Assembly (NCBI GenBank): GCA_013695395.1
Contig: JACDAP010000514.1
Coordinates: 1 to 11,425, forward strand
Direction of reading: 5' to 3'
Origin: Solirubrobacterales bacterium
GTDB lineage: Bacteria; Actinomycetota; Thermoleophilia; Solirubrobacterales; Solirubrobacteraceae
Length of the DNA stretch: 11,425 nt
Made by a program: the position numbers and the translations under genes
Shown: positions 1 to 6,519 of the stretch, piece by piece
Numbering within the stretch: the first letter of the stretch is position 1
How the letters are laid out: every line of letters begins with the position of its first letter
The notes under the pieces: generated by a model
The model's database searches: none
The model's input: the letters and a program-made list of their open reading frames with translations, nothing else
Told to the model about the DNA's origin: nothing

Positions 1-940
1 GCGCGGCGAGCGTGCCGGTGGCCGCGGCGTGCAGCAGGACCCCCAGTGGACTCTCGAGCAGCGCCAGCACCACCTGCGTCTCAGGGTCGCCGAAGCGGGC
101 GTTGAACTCGATCACCTTCGGCCCGTCCGCGGTGAGCATGAGGCCCGCGTAGAGAACACCGGAGAACGGCAGGCCGCGCCGCGAGAGCTCGTCAAGGACC
201 GGCTGGTGGATCAGGCGCACGAGCGTCGCCGGATCGGGAGCCCCGGGGACCGGCGAGTAGGAGCCCATGCCGCCGGTGTTCGGTCCCTCGTCGCCGTCGA
301 AGATCCGTTTGTAGTCCTGCGCAGGCGCGAGCGGGACAGCGATCTCGCCGTCGCAGAGCGCGAGCATCGAGAGCTCCTCACCGGCGAGGAACTCCTCGAC
401 CACCACGTCGCCCGGGCCGAAGCGGCGCTCGACCAGGAACGCCTCGAGCGCGGCGCGCGCCTGCGCCTCGTCCTCTGGGAGCACGACGCCCTTGCCCGCG
501 GCCAGGCCGTCGAACTTCAGCACCGCCGGGTAGCGGCCACGGGTCGCGGCGAGCCCCTCCTCGACGGTGGCGACCACCTCGTAGCCGCCCGTCGGCACCC
601 CCGCGGCCAGCATGATCTCCTTCGCGTAGGCCTTCGAGCCCTCGATGGCCGCCGCGGCCGCGAACGGGCCGAACGCGGGGATCCCGGCGTCGAAGAGCCG
701 GTCGACGAGCCCGCCGATCAGCGGCCCCTCGGGTCCGACCACGACGAGGTCCACCGCCTCGTCCCGAGCCGCGTCGACGAGACCATCGAGATCCGTCACG
801 GGGATCTCGAGCAGCCGCGCGTCCTCCCCGATGCCCGGGTTGCCGGGCGCGCACAGGAGCTCCGGCCACTGCGGCGAGCGCCGCAGGGCCCGGACGATGG
901 CGTGCTCCCGGCCGCCGCCGCCGACCACCAGGATCTTCAA
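1..940 (-). CDS. purD: Phosphoribosylamine-glycine ligase (GAR synthetase), C-terminus cut by window edge
   Basis: This enzyme uses ATP to join glycine to 5-phosphoribosylamine, the second step of cytosolic de novo purine synthesis. The first 313 residues are visible, of roughly 420 in the family. The N-terminal domain opens [14 protein letters not shown], the PurD signature, and [13 protein letters not shown] follows near residue 70. The ATP-grasp domain shows [26 protein letters not shown] and [15 protein letters not shown], then the family motif [12 protein letters not shown]. Close to the edge comes [11 protein letters not shown], the metal and ATP ligand region. The start is a TTG at 940, chosen because KILVVGGGG begins right there; it lies 4 nt after the stop of the GYD gene. 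No clear Shine-Dalgarno is seen, so translational coupling is likely. I checked the frame to about position 240 and saw no break. Confidence 0.97.
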   Translation of the reverse strand, partial: MKILVVGGGGREHAIVRALRRSPQWPELLCAPGNPGIGEDARLLEIPVTDLDGLVDAARDEAVDLVVVGPEGPLIGGLVDRLFDAGIPAFGPFAAAAAIEGSKAYAKEIMLAAGVPTGGYEVVATVEEGLAATRGRYPAVLKFDGLAAGKGVVLPEDEAQARAALEAFLVERRFGPGDVVVEEFLAGEELSMLALCDGEIAVPLAPAQDYKRIFDGDEGPNTGGMGSYSPVPGAPDPATLVRLIHQPVLDELSRRGLPFSGVLYAGLMLTADGPKVIEFNARFGDPETQVVLALLESPLGVLLHAAATGTLAA

Positions 941-944
941 GGGA

Positions 945-1226
945 CTACAGGGAGGCGATGAAGTCGTCGATCGGGATCGCGGCGAGCGTCTCGTAGCGGG
1001 AGGTGCCGCGGGAGGAGAGCTCGAGCGAGACCCGGGCCATCGTGTGCTCGTCGGGCGCCTCGACGATGTTGATGAAGTCGAAGCGACCGAGCGTCGACCA
1101 CTGGGCCGTGACCTTCGCCCCGAGCTGCTCGATCTCCTTGTTGACCTCGCGGATCCGCTGCGGGTTGTTCTTGACCGTCTGCACGCCTTCCGGGGTCAGC
1201 GTGGTCAGCATGATGTAGGTGGGCAT
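945..1226 (-). CDS. GYD-domain protein (small alpha/beta barrel family)
   Basis: The product is a 93-residue soluble protein resembling the GYD family, small ferredoxin-like proteins with no established biochemical role. The family core is visible: [14 protein letters not shown] at the N-terminus, then a helix rich in charged residues (21-35). [25 protein letters not shown] follows at about 35-59, with GRFD in place of the name-giving GYD. I chose the ATG at 1226 rather than the one at 1241. The family starts with MPTYI, and an AAGGGG purine run lies just upstream of it, whereas the extra five residues MVEGD look like leader. It is followed after 4 nt by purD and is probably co-transcribed with it, suggesting but not proving a link to purine metabolism. 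It is not PurS, which also is small and sits in purine operons; the sequence does not match that family. Confidence 0.85.
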   Translation of the reverse strand: MPTYIMLTTLTPEGVQTVKNNPQRIREVNKEIEQLGAKVTAQWSTLGRFDFINIVEAPDEHTMARVSLELSSRGTSRYETLAAIPIDDFIASL

Positions 1227-1228
1227 AT

Positions 1229-1236
1229 CCCCTTCT
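1229..1236 (-). promoter_or_regulatory. Ribosome binding site of the GYD gene
   Basis: Read on the minus strand, AGAAGGGG lies 2 nt before the ATG at 1226, or 4 nt if pairing uses only AGAAGG. This purine run decides the start in favour of 1226 over the upstream in-frame ATG at 1241. It is one of the few recognisable Shine-Dalgarno sequences in the window. Confidence 0.5.
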
Positions 1237-1250
1237 ACCATGAGCGCCCG

Positions 1251-1934
1251 ATGCGGTCACGGCCCACCCTCGCGCTCACGGTGCTCGCCGTCGCCCTCGG
1301 GGCCGCTACCGGCGAGGCGAGCGCCGCGGAGATCAGCGTCAACCGCTCCTGCTTCGCCGACCCCACCGACCGCGAGGACACGGTCACCGTGCGCGGCTCC
1401 GGCTTCGCCCCGAACGCCCGGTACCAGGTGATCCTCGACGGGCGACCGCTGAAGGGCGGAGCCGGGCGGACCGATAAGGACGGCCGGATGTCGGGCCGCT
1501 TCGTCGCCCCGAGCGTCGGCACCGTCTCGCGGGTCGCCCGTCGGCACAGGTTCGACCTCCGCGTCCGGCAGGGCGGTTTCGAGCCCGCCGTCTACTTCAC
1601 GGTCTCCCGCCTGTTCGCCTCCTTCAGCCCGGCCCGCGGCAACCCCCGCAAGCTGAAGGTCCGCTTCTCGGCCTTCGGCTTCTCGCTGACCGGGCAGAAG
1701 CGGCCCCCGATCTACGTGCACTACGTCAGCCCGCGCGGGAAGCTCGCCCGGACGGTGCGCCTCGGGCGCGGGACCGGCGCCTGCGGCTTCCGCCGGACCG
1801 GCAAGCGGCGTCTGTTCGCGTTCGACCCGATCCGCGGGAGCTGGCGCCTGCAGTTCGACACCCGCCGCCGCTACCGAGAGGGCACGTCGCGCTCGGGCTT
1901 CCTCTTCTACACGCTGCGTGTGAAGGTTCGCTGA
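1251..1934 (+). CDS. Secreted protein with IPT/Ig-like N-terminal module, function unknown
   Basis: The product is a 227-residue exported protein. A Sec signal peptide covers residues 1-26: basic MRSRP, a hydrophobic stretch, then a small-residue cleavage region ASAA before EISVNRSC. Residues about 27-118 look like one beta-sandwich module of the kind used by cell-surface proteins ([21 protein letters not shown], later [13 protein letters not shown]). Residues about 119-227 hold a second part with [25 protein letters not shown] and [13 protein letters not shown]. Two cysteines, C34 and C178, could form a disulfide outside the cell. No catalytic motif is seen. From memory, similar secreted proteins are frequent in Solirubrobacterales. 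The ATG at 1251 is chosen because the signal peptide starts there; no Shine-Dalgarno is visible, and only 24 nt separate it from the divergent GYD gene. Confidence 0.8.
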   Translation: MRSRPTLALTVLAVALGAATGEASAAEISVNRSCFADPTDREDTVTVRGSGFAPNARYQVILDGRPLKGGAGRTDKDGRMSGRFVAPSVGTVSRVARRHRFDLRVRQGGFEPAVYFTVSRLFASFSPARGNPRKLKVRFSAFGFSLTGQKRPPIYVHYVSPRGKLARTVRLGRGTGACGFRRTGKRRLFAFDPIRGSWRLQFDTRRRYREGTSRSGFLFYTLRVKVR

Positions 1935-1949
1935 GCGACGCGTCCGATC

Positions 1950-1966
1950 TGCCAGACTGTCTGGCA
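1950..1966. promoter_or_regulatory. Putative vapBC operator: 17-bp perfect palindrome over the vapB start
   Basis: TGCCAGAC-T-GTCTGGCA has two perfect 8-bp arms around one central base. The last base is the A of the vapB ATG. VapB antitoxins, alone or bound to VapC, usually repress their own promoter by binding such palindromes. Its position over the start suggests that it blocks transcription start directly. No Shine-Dalgarno fits in front of vapB, which fits a leaderless transcript. Confidence 0.6.
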
Positions 1967-2193
1967 TGCGAACCACGCTGGACTTGGACGACCGTCTCGT
2001 CGGCTCGCTGCTCGAGCGACTGCCGGGGACCTCGAAGACGCGTGCCATCGAGCTCGCGATCGAGGAGTACCTGGCGGCAGACGCCTACGACGGCCTGCGG
2101 GAGATGGCGGGAACCGTCGAGCTCGACAGCGCGGCGATCGAGGCGAGCCGTATCGCGGACCGGCGTCGCGACGCGCGCGCCACGGAGCCCTGA
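1966..2193 (+). CDS. vapB: Type II antitoxin, VapB family
   Basis: The 75-residue product resembles the VapB/Arc-MetJ-type antitoxins that neutralise PIN-domain RNases and bind their own promoter. The N-terminal RTTLDLDDRLVGSLLERLPG gives the beta-strand and first helix of a ribbon-helix-helix-like DNA-binding domain. TSKTRAIELAIEEYLA (22-37) is the second helix, with the family's typical T-K-T-x-A-I/V pattern. The charged C-terminal part (41-75) would wrap the toxin. The ATG at 1966 lies inside a perfect palindrome, a probable autoregulatory operator. It is followed after 1 nt by vapC, the usual antitoxin-first order. It starts 31 nt after the secreted-protein gene, but that gene is probably unrelated in function. 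Confidence 0.88.
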   Translation: MRTTLDLDDRLVGSLLERLPGTSKTRAIELAIEEYLAADAYDGLREMAGTVELDSAAIEASRIADRRRDARATEP

Positions 2194-2194
2194 G

Positions 2195-2590
2195 GTGACC
2201 GACGTCCTGGCCGACACCTCGATCTGGATCGCCCATCTCCGGCCGGGCAGCGCGTTCACCGCGTTGGACCGGCCGCTCGCCGACCGACGCGTGGTGACCT
2301 GCGGCGCGGTCGCCGCCGAGCTCTTGACCGGCGCCCGCGGAGACACGGCCACGGTGCTGCGCTCGCGCCTGCGCGGGCTGCGATGGATCGCGCTCGAGGA
2401 GCCGGCGGACTGGTTCGACGCAGGCGAGCTCCGCGCGGTTTCGGCGGCGCGCGGCCAGCCGGTTGCGCTCGTCGACACCCTCCTTGCCGTGCTCGCCCTC
2501 CGCACGCGGGCGCAGCTCTGGACGCTCGATCGGGACTTCGAGCAGATCGCGGGCGTGGCACCGGGGCTCGACCTCCGCATGCTCGCCTGA
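2195..2590 (+). CDS. vapC: Type II toxin, VapC-family PIN-domain ribonuclease
   Basis: The product is a 131-residue PIN-domain endoribonuclease that, when freed from VapB, would cleave RNA (tRNA or rRNA in studied relatives) and stop growth. The four acidic positions that bind the metal are all recognisable: D7 in VLADTSIWI, E42 in AAELLTG, D94 in LVDTLLAVLA, and D112 and/or D114 in TLDRDFEQIA. Nothing suggests inactivation. The start is a GTG at 2195, one base after the vapB stop and overlapping a GAGGTG sequence. Its frame stays open further upstream through vapB, but the PIN family begins with the short segment before VLADTS, so the GTG is preferred. The target RNA cannot be read from the sequence. 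Confidence 0.92.
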   Translation: MTDVLADTSIWIAHLRPGSAFTALDRPLADRRVVTCGAVAAELLTGARGDTATVLRSRLRGLRWIALEEPADWFDAGELRAVSAARGQPVALVDTLLAVLALRTRAQLWTLDRDFEQIAGVAPGLDLRMLA

Positions 2591-2689
2591 CCCGTGCATC
2601 TAGATGTTCCTGCGGGACGATCTCGAGGCCGGGATTGCGCGCTGACGGTCCGGACCGCTCGCTTCGACCGCGACGATGAACAGCCGGCG

Positions 2690-2826
2690 CTCCGCCCGCC
2701 GCGTCGACCAGCACCGTGTCGCCGTCCGCGAACTCGCCCGGCAGCGCAGCGAGCGCGAGGGGGTCCGCGGGCGCTTCTGGATGATCCGCTTGAGCGGGGC
2801 TCGACCTGGCGGTCGACGATCCGCCC
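2690..2826 (-). pseudogene. Decayed fragment of a clpB 3' end
   Basis: Positions 2701-2798 match the 3' part of the intact clpB (3626-3724) in the same orientation. By eye, about 85 of 99 aligned columns are identical, with one base missing at about 2769. Positions 2800-2826 match clpB 3829-3855 at 22 of 27 columns, so roughly 103 nt of clpB between the two blocks is absent. Translated on the minus strand the remnant gives VDRQVE, then APLKRIIQKR, then, in a different frame, [24 protein letters not shown], against the same stretches of ClpB (APLKRII versus ARPLKRVI). A possible further tail, LFIVAVEASGP, continues in yet another frame to a TAG at 2602-2600. Two or more frame breaks and an internal deletion rule out a functional product. 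It is either the end of a dead tandem clpB or a displaced clpB end. Confidence 0.85.
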
Positions 2827-2849
2827 GGCCGTCCGGGTAGTACCTCGAC

Positions 2850-3557
2850 ATGATCACTACCGATGCCCTGGGCAGCCTCGAGTTCTCCTCCCCGGAGGAG
2901 GAGTGGATCGAGTACGGCCCCCCGGGGGAGCGCACGCGCGTGCCGTTCCACGACTACGCCGCGATCTACGCGGTGCCCGGCCTCTACGAACGGGCCTTCT
3001 ACGAGGGCCTCGGCATGTGCTCGGCGCGCGTGGTCTGCGAGCTCTACGCGAACGCGCTGCGCACCCTCGGCCGCCCGGCGGCCGGCGAGCGCGTGCTCGA
3101 CCTGGGCGCCGGCAACGGCATCGGTGGGCAGGAGCTGCGCGAGACGGTGGGCGTCGCCGAGGTCGTCGGCGCGGACCTCGAGCCCGCAGCGGAGCGCGCC
3201 GCCGAACGCGACCGGCCCGGGATCTACGCGCAGTACGCGACCGCCGATCTCGGGGAGCGCCCCGAGGTGCTCGACGAGCTCGGCGAGGTGAGCGCCGTGG
3301 TCGCCTGCTCCGCGATCGGCGCCGGCCACATCGGCCTCGACCTGCTGACGGCGATCGTCACGCGGGCGGTGCGGCCCGGTGGCCTGCTCGCCTTTGCGGT
3401 CGCGGATGGGCTCGTCCCGGACTTCCTGGACGAGCTGGCGCCCCGTGTGGGCGGGGAGCAGGTCGTCGATGCCATCGACTACGTCCACCGTCGCCAGACC
3501 GACGGGACCCCGCACCGCGCCCGGGCGGTCTGCTGGCGGGTCGACCCGGCCGGGTGA
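2850..3557 (+). CDS. Class I SAM-dependent methyltransferase, substrate unknown
   Basis: The 235-residue cytosolic protein has a Rossmann methyltransferase core. Motif I is VLDLGAGNGIGG (82-93), which binds S-adenosylmethionine. VVGADLEP (105-112) provides the acidic residue for the ribose, TADL (131-134) follows, and RPGGLLAFAV (175-184) is the strand after the motif VI turn. The N-terminal 75 residues (EEEWIEYGPPGERTRVPFHDYAAIY...LYERAFYEGL) probably form a lid that sets the substrate, but I do not recognise its specificity. The ATG at 2850 has no Shine-Dalgarno; GGGTAG lies 9 nt before it and may be a promoter element. The gene sits alone between the clpB fragment and the intact clpB and ends 13 nt from the convergent clpB stop. 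Confidence 0.85.
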   Translation: MITTDALGSLEFSSPEEEWIEYGPPGERTRVPFHDYAAIYAVPGLYERAFYEGLGMCSARVVCELYANALRTLGRPAAGERVLDLGAGNGIGGQELRETVGVAEVVGADLEPAAERAAERDRPGIYAQYATADLGERPEVLDELGEVSAVVACSAIGAGHIGLDLLTAIVTRAVRPGGLLAFAVADGLVPDFLDELAPRVGGEQVVDAIDYVHRRQTDGTPHRARAVCWRVDPAG

Positions 3558-3570
3558 CGGGGCCGCAGCC

Positions 3571-6114
3571 TCAGGCCGCGGCGGGCTCCCGCGCAGCCTT
3601 GGTGAGCACGAGCTCCTCCCCGGCGGCGTCGACCAGGACTGTGTCCCCGTCCGCGAACTCCCCTTGCAGCACCGCGAGCGCGAGCGGATCCACGAGGCGC
3701 TTCTGGATGACGCGCTTGAGCGGGCGCGCACCGTACACCGGGTCGTAGCCGAGCGTGCCGAGCAGCTCCCGCGCCGCGGCGGAGAGCTCCACCTCGATGC
3801 CGCGCTGGCGTACCCGGCCGACGAGCAGCTCCACCTGCCGCTCGACGATCGCCCCGATGTGGGAGCGGTCGAGCGCGTGGAAGGCGACGATGTCGTCCAG
3901 GCGATTGATGAACTCCGGCCTGAACGTGGCCTCCACGTCCTGGGTGTTCGAGGTCATCACGAGCACGACGTTCTTGAAGTCGACCGTGCGGCCCTGGCCG
4001 TCGGTCAGGCGCCCGTCGTCCATCACCTGCAGCAGCGTGTTGAAGACGTCGGGGTGGGCCTTCTCGATCTCGTCGAGCAGGACGACCGCGTAGGGCCGGC
4101 GGCGGACCGCCTCGGTGAGCTGGCCGCCCTCCTCATAACCGACGTAGCCGGGAGGCGCACCGAGAAGGCGCGAGACGGAGTGCTTCTCCATGTACTCGCT
4201 CATGTCGAGGCGGATCATCGCGTCGGCCGAGTCGAACATGAACTCCGCGAGGGTGCGGGCCAGCTCGGTCTTCCCGACGCCGGTGGGGCCGAGGAAGAGG
4301 AACGAGCCGATCGGCCGATCCGGGTCCTGGAGCCCCGCGCGGGAGCGGCGCACGGCGGCGCTGACCGCGGTGACGGCATCGTCCTGGCCGACCACCCGGG
4401 CGTGCAGGCGCTCCTCCATGTTTACGAGCTTCTCGACCTCGCCCTCCATCAGCCGGGAGACCGGGATGCCGGTCCAGCGACCGACGATCTGGGCGATGTC
4501 CTCGGCGTCGACGGTGTCCTTGAGGAAGCGCGTGGCCGGGCGCTCGGTGCCTGCCGCCTCGCTGGCCTCGGCCTCGGCGAGCTGGGCCTCGAGCTCACGG
4601 ATGACCGTGTAACGGAGCTCCGCCGCGCGCTCCAGGTTGCCCTCGCGCTCGGCGCGGGCGAACTCCTGGCGGGCCTCCTCGAGCCGCGTGCGCAGCTCGG
4701 CGGTGCCCTGGATCGCCTGCTTCTCCTCCTGCCACTCGGCGACCATCGCGTCGTACTGCTCGCGCAGATCCGCGAGCTCGCGGTCGAGCATCTCGAGGCG
4801 GGCCTTGGACGCCTCGTCCTTCTCCTGCCCGAGCGAGGTCTGCTCGATCTCGAGCTGGAGGATCCGGCGCTGGACCTCGTCGATCTCGGTCGGCTGGGAG
4901 TCGTTCTCCACCTGCAGGCCCGCGGCGGCCTCGTCGACGAGGTCGATCGCCTTGTCGGGGAGGAAGCGGTCGGCGATGTACCGGTCGGAGAGCGTCGCGG
5001 CGGCGATCAAGGCACCGTCCTGGATCGTGACGTCGTGGTGGGTCTGGTAGCGCTCGCGCAGGCCGCGGAGGATCGCGATCGTCGCCTCCACGCTCGGCTC
5101 GGCCACCTGGACGGGCTGGAAGCGGCGCTCGAGCGCGGCGTCCTTCTCGATCAGCCGGTACTCCTTGAGCGTCGTCGCGCCGACGGCTCGCAGTTCCCCG
5201 CGGGCGAGCATCGGCTTGAGCAGGTTCGCGGCGTCGACCGCGCCCTCGGCACCACCGGCGCCGACGATGGTGTGGAGCTCGTCGAGGAACAGGATGATCC
5301 CGCCCTGCGCCTCGGAGACCTCCTTCAGGACGGCCTTGAGCCGCTCCTCGAACTCGCCGCGGTACTTGGCGCCGGCGACGAGCGCACCCATGTCGAGGGT
5401 GATCACGCGCTTGCCCTTGAGACCCTCGGGCACGTCCCCGGCCACGATGCGCTGCGCGAGGCCCTCGGCGATCGCGGTCTTGCCCACGCCGGGCTCGCCG
5501 ATCAGGACCGGGTTGTTCTTCGTGCGCCGCGAGAGCACCTTGATGACCCGACGGATCTCGTCGTCGCGGCCGATGACCGGGTCGAGGCGGCCCTCCTCGG
5601 CGCGGGCGGTGAGGTCGATGCCGAACTTCTTCAGCGACTCGTACTTGTCCTCCGCGTCGGGGTCGTCATCGCTGTGCGCGCCGCGGAGCTCGACGAACGC
5701 GTCGCGGAGCGGGTCGTGGCCCCCGCCCGCGCCTCGCAGCGCATCGCCGGCGGCGCCGGTGGCGGCGGCGATCGCCAACAGCAGGTGACCGACGTTCACG
5801 TACGTGCTCTCCACTGCGCGTGCCTCCTGCTCGGCGGCGCGAAGGACGGCGGCGAGCTCGGCGCTCATGCCGGTCTGCTCCGCGCCGCCCTGGAGGGTCG
5901 GGAGTCCGTCTAGGGCCGCGCGAGCCGCCGCCCGCAGGCTCGCGGGCTCGACGCCGACGCGCTCGAGGATCGGGGCGATGGGGGTGTCGGACTGCTCGAC
6001 GAGCGCGAGGAGCAGATGCTCGGGCGCGGCCTGCGGGTGGCGCCGCTCGCCGGCGAGCGAGAGTGCCGTCTCGATGGCCTCGCGAGAGCGGGTGGTGAAG
6101 CGGTCGGCGTTCAT
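3571..6114 (-). CDS. clpB: ATP-dependent chaperone ClpB (Hsp100 disaggregase)
   Basis: ClpB forms a hexamer that threads aggregated proteins through its pore and hands them to DnaK, whose operon is close by. The product has 847 residues, against about 860 in the family. The N-domain covers about 1-145. NBD1 has Walker A GEPGVGKT (206-213), Walker B IILFLDE (E279) and pore tyrosine Y251 in [10 protein letters not shown]. The long middle coiled coil (about 405-525) marks ClpB rather than ClpA or ClpC. NBD2 has Walker A GPTGVGKT (609-616), Walker B VVLLDE (E682) and the pore loop GYVGYEEGG. After sensor 1 (TSN, 721-723) only seven residues precede FRPEFINR, far fewer than I recall for E. coli ClpB. 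The start at 6114 fits the family N-terminus [10 protein letters not shown]; an upstream in-frame ATG at 6165 would place the promoter inside the gene. Regulation by HspR is likely. Confidence 0.98.
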   Translation of the reverse strand: MNADRFTTRSREAIETALSLAGERRHPQAAPEHLLLALVEQSDTPIAPILERVGVEPASLRAAARAALDGLPTLQGGAEQTGMSAELAAVLRAAEQEARAVESTYVNVGHLLLAIAAATGAAGDALRGAGGGHDPLRDAFVELRGAHSDDDPDAEDKYESLKKFGIDLTARAEEGRLDPVIGRDDEIRRVIKVLSRRTKNNPVLIGEPGVGKTAIAEGLAQRIVAGDVPEGLKGKRVITLDMGALVAGAKYRGEFEERLKAVLKEVSEAQGGIILFLDELHTIVGAGGAEGAVDAANLLKPMLARGELRAVGATTLKEYRLIEKDAALERRFQPVQVAEPSVEATIAILRGLRERYQTHHDVTIQDGALIAAATLSDRYIADRFLPDKAIDLVDEAAAGLQVENDSQPTEIDEVQRRILQLEIEQTSLGQEKDEASKARLEMLDRELADLREQYDAMVAEWQEEKQAIQGTAELRTRLEEARQEFARAEREGNLERAAELRYTVIRELEAQLAEAEASEAAGTERPATRFLKDTVDAEDIAQIVGRWTGIPVSRLMEGEVEKLVNMEERLHARVVGQDDAVTAVSAAVRRSRAGLQDPDRPIGSFLFLGPTGVGKTELARTLAEFMFDSADAMIRLDMSEYMEKHSVSRLLGAPPGYVGYEEGGQLTEAVRRRPYAVVLLDEIEKAHPDVFNTLLQVMDDGRLTDGQGRTVDFKNVVLVMTSNTQDVEATFRPEFINRLDDIVAFHALDRSHIGAIVERQVELLVGRVRQRGIEVELSAAARELLGTLGYDPVYGARPLKRVIQKRLVDPLALAVLQGEFADGDTVLVDAAGEELVLTKAAREPAAA

Positions 6115-6149
6115 GAATCTCAGTGTAGCTGACTGAGATTTGCTTACAA
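6115..6149 (-). promoter_or_regulatory. clpB promoter, leaderless type
   Basis: On the minus strand a -35 box TTGTAA (6149-6144), a 16-bp spacer and a -10 box TACACT (6127-6122) are followed by 7 nt and then the clpB ATG at 6114. With this spacing transcription should start at or next to the A of the ATG, giving a leaderless mRNA, which agrees with the absence of a Shine-Dalgarno. The -10 box lies within the inverted repeat at 6116-6140. Confidence 0.65.
6116..6140. promoter_or_regulatory. HAIR-like operator, probable HspR binding site
   Basis: AATCTCAGT-N7-ACTGAGATT is a perfect inverted repeat with 9-bp arms and a 7-bp spacer. The known HspR operator HAIR is CTTGAGT-N7-ACTCAAG. Arm spacing is identical, and T, A, G and T of the inner arm positions agree, while the outer bases differ. 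It covers the clpB -10 box and ends one base before the ATG, so a bound repressor would block the polymerase. hspR itself is encoded in this window at 8167-8646. Confidence 0.65.
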
Positions 6150-6151
6150 GG

Positions 6152-6165
6152 GTGCGTCGACGCAC
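6152..6165. promoter_or_regulatory. 14-bp perfect palindrome between divergent clpB and small gene
   Basis: GTGCGTCGACGCAC is a perfect palindrome just upstream of the clpB -35 box (6144-6149) and 47 bp before the divergent ATG at 6213. Its place between two divergent promoters suits a second operator. One or two such palindromes are expected by chance in GC-rich sequence of this length, so this remains tentative. Confidence 0.25.
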
Positions 6166-6212
6166 AGTGCCGCGTGATCCATCGGGCCGTCCCGTCGGTA
6201 TTCGTTAGCGAG

Positions 6213-6443
6213 ATGAGCGATACGCAGAACAGCCAGCAGGAAGACCGCGACGACTCCCCGCACGACGGGACCAGGCGCGAGCCGCTCGGTCCGTTCACGC
6301 CCGACGACCAGACGCCCCTCGGCGACACCCCGGAGGCGCACGACGAGATCGTGCCGGAAGACCTTCCGCGCGGCCACCCGAGCCGGCTGGCGGCTGAGAA
6401 GCAGGCCCGCGAGGGCGACGGGACGACGCGCGGCGACATCTGA
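6213..6443 (+). CDS. Small acidic hydrophilic protein with GDTPEAHDEI motif, unknown function
   Basis: The 76-residue product has no signal peptide, no membrane segment and a strongly polar composition, suggesting a largely disordered soluble protein. After an acidic, Gln/Asp-rich N-terminus it carries TPLGDTPEAHDEI (34-46), then VPEDLP, GHPSR and LAAEKQA (47-65). The same ordered motif recurs in the next gene, so the two are related by this segment only. I do not recognise a named family. The ATG at 6213 (MSDTQNSQQ) is preferred over the GTG at 6174, whose 13 extra residues look unlike the rest. No Shine-Dalgarno is visible; CGGTAT at 6196-6201 ends 11 nt before the start. It is divergent from clpB with 98 bp between them, so a shared stress response is possible but unproven. 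Confidence 0.7.
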   Translation: MSDTQNSQQEDRDDSPHDGTRREPLGPFTPDDQTPLGDTPEAHDEIVPEDLPRGHPSRLAAEKQAREGDGTTRGDI

Positions 6444-6483
6444 GCGAGGACCTGGACCGCCCTGCGGCAGGTGGGCCGGTGCC

Positions 6484-6509
6484 GATTCGCGCCCGGTCTC
6501 GCCGGGTAT
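6484..6509 (+). promoter_or_regulatory. Candidate general-stress sigma (SigB/SigF-type) promoter
   Basis: GATT (6484-6487), a 16-bp spacer and GGGTAT (6504-6509) fit the actinobacterial SigB/SigF consensus GNNT-N14-16-GGGTAT. The -10 box ends 10 nt before the ATG at 6520, so the transcript would be leaderless or nearly so. Confidence 0.45.
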
Positions 6510-6519
6510 CCGCACGGAC

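Noticed and set aside
29-961. A 310-codon plus-strand open frame over purD
   Set aside because: The minus strand encodes a clear PurD with all family motifs; the plus-strand translation is Arg/Glu/Val-rich and without a recognisable domain.
2597-2606. 10-bp palindrome CATCTAGATG after vapC
   Set aside because: It is too short to stand out and has no promoter, terminator or repeat partner next to it.
2801-2816. Inverted repeat TCGACC-TGGC-GGTCGA upstream of the methyltransferase
   Set aside because: The bases belong to the decayed clpB segment and the near-identical clpB sequence explains them, so an operator is not needed.
3562-3582. GCCGC...GCGGC hairpin between the convergent methyltransferase and clpB
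   Set aside because: The arms are only 5 bp and no T-run follows on either strand, so a terminator cannot be supported in sequence this rich in GC.
3379-5913. An open frame of 844 codons antisense to clpB
   Set aside because: It is a by-product of GC-rich codon bias opposite a strongly conserved gene. Its translation is rich in Leu, Arg, Asp and Val with no motif, while the minus strand encodes full ClpB.
6460-6480. Possible hairpin (GCCCTG-CGG-CAGG) after the first small gene
   Set aside because: The pairing is interrupted by a bulge and no T-run follows; similar short hairpins occur everywhere in this sequence.
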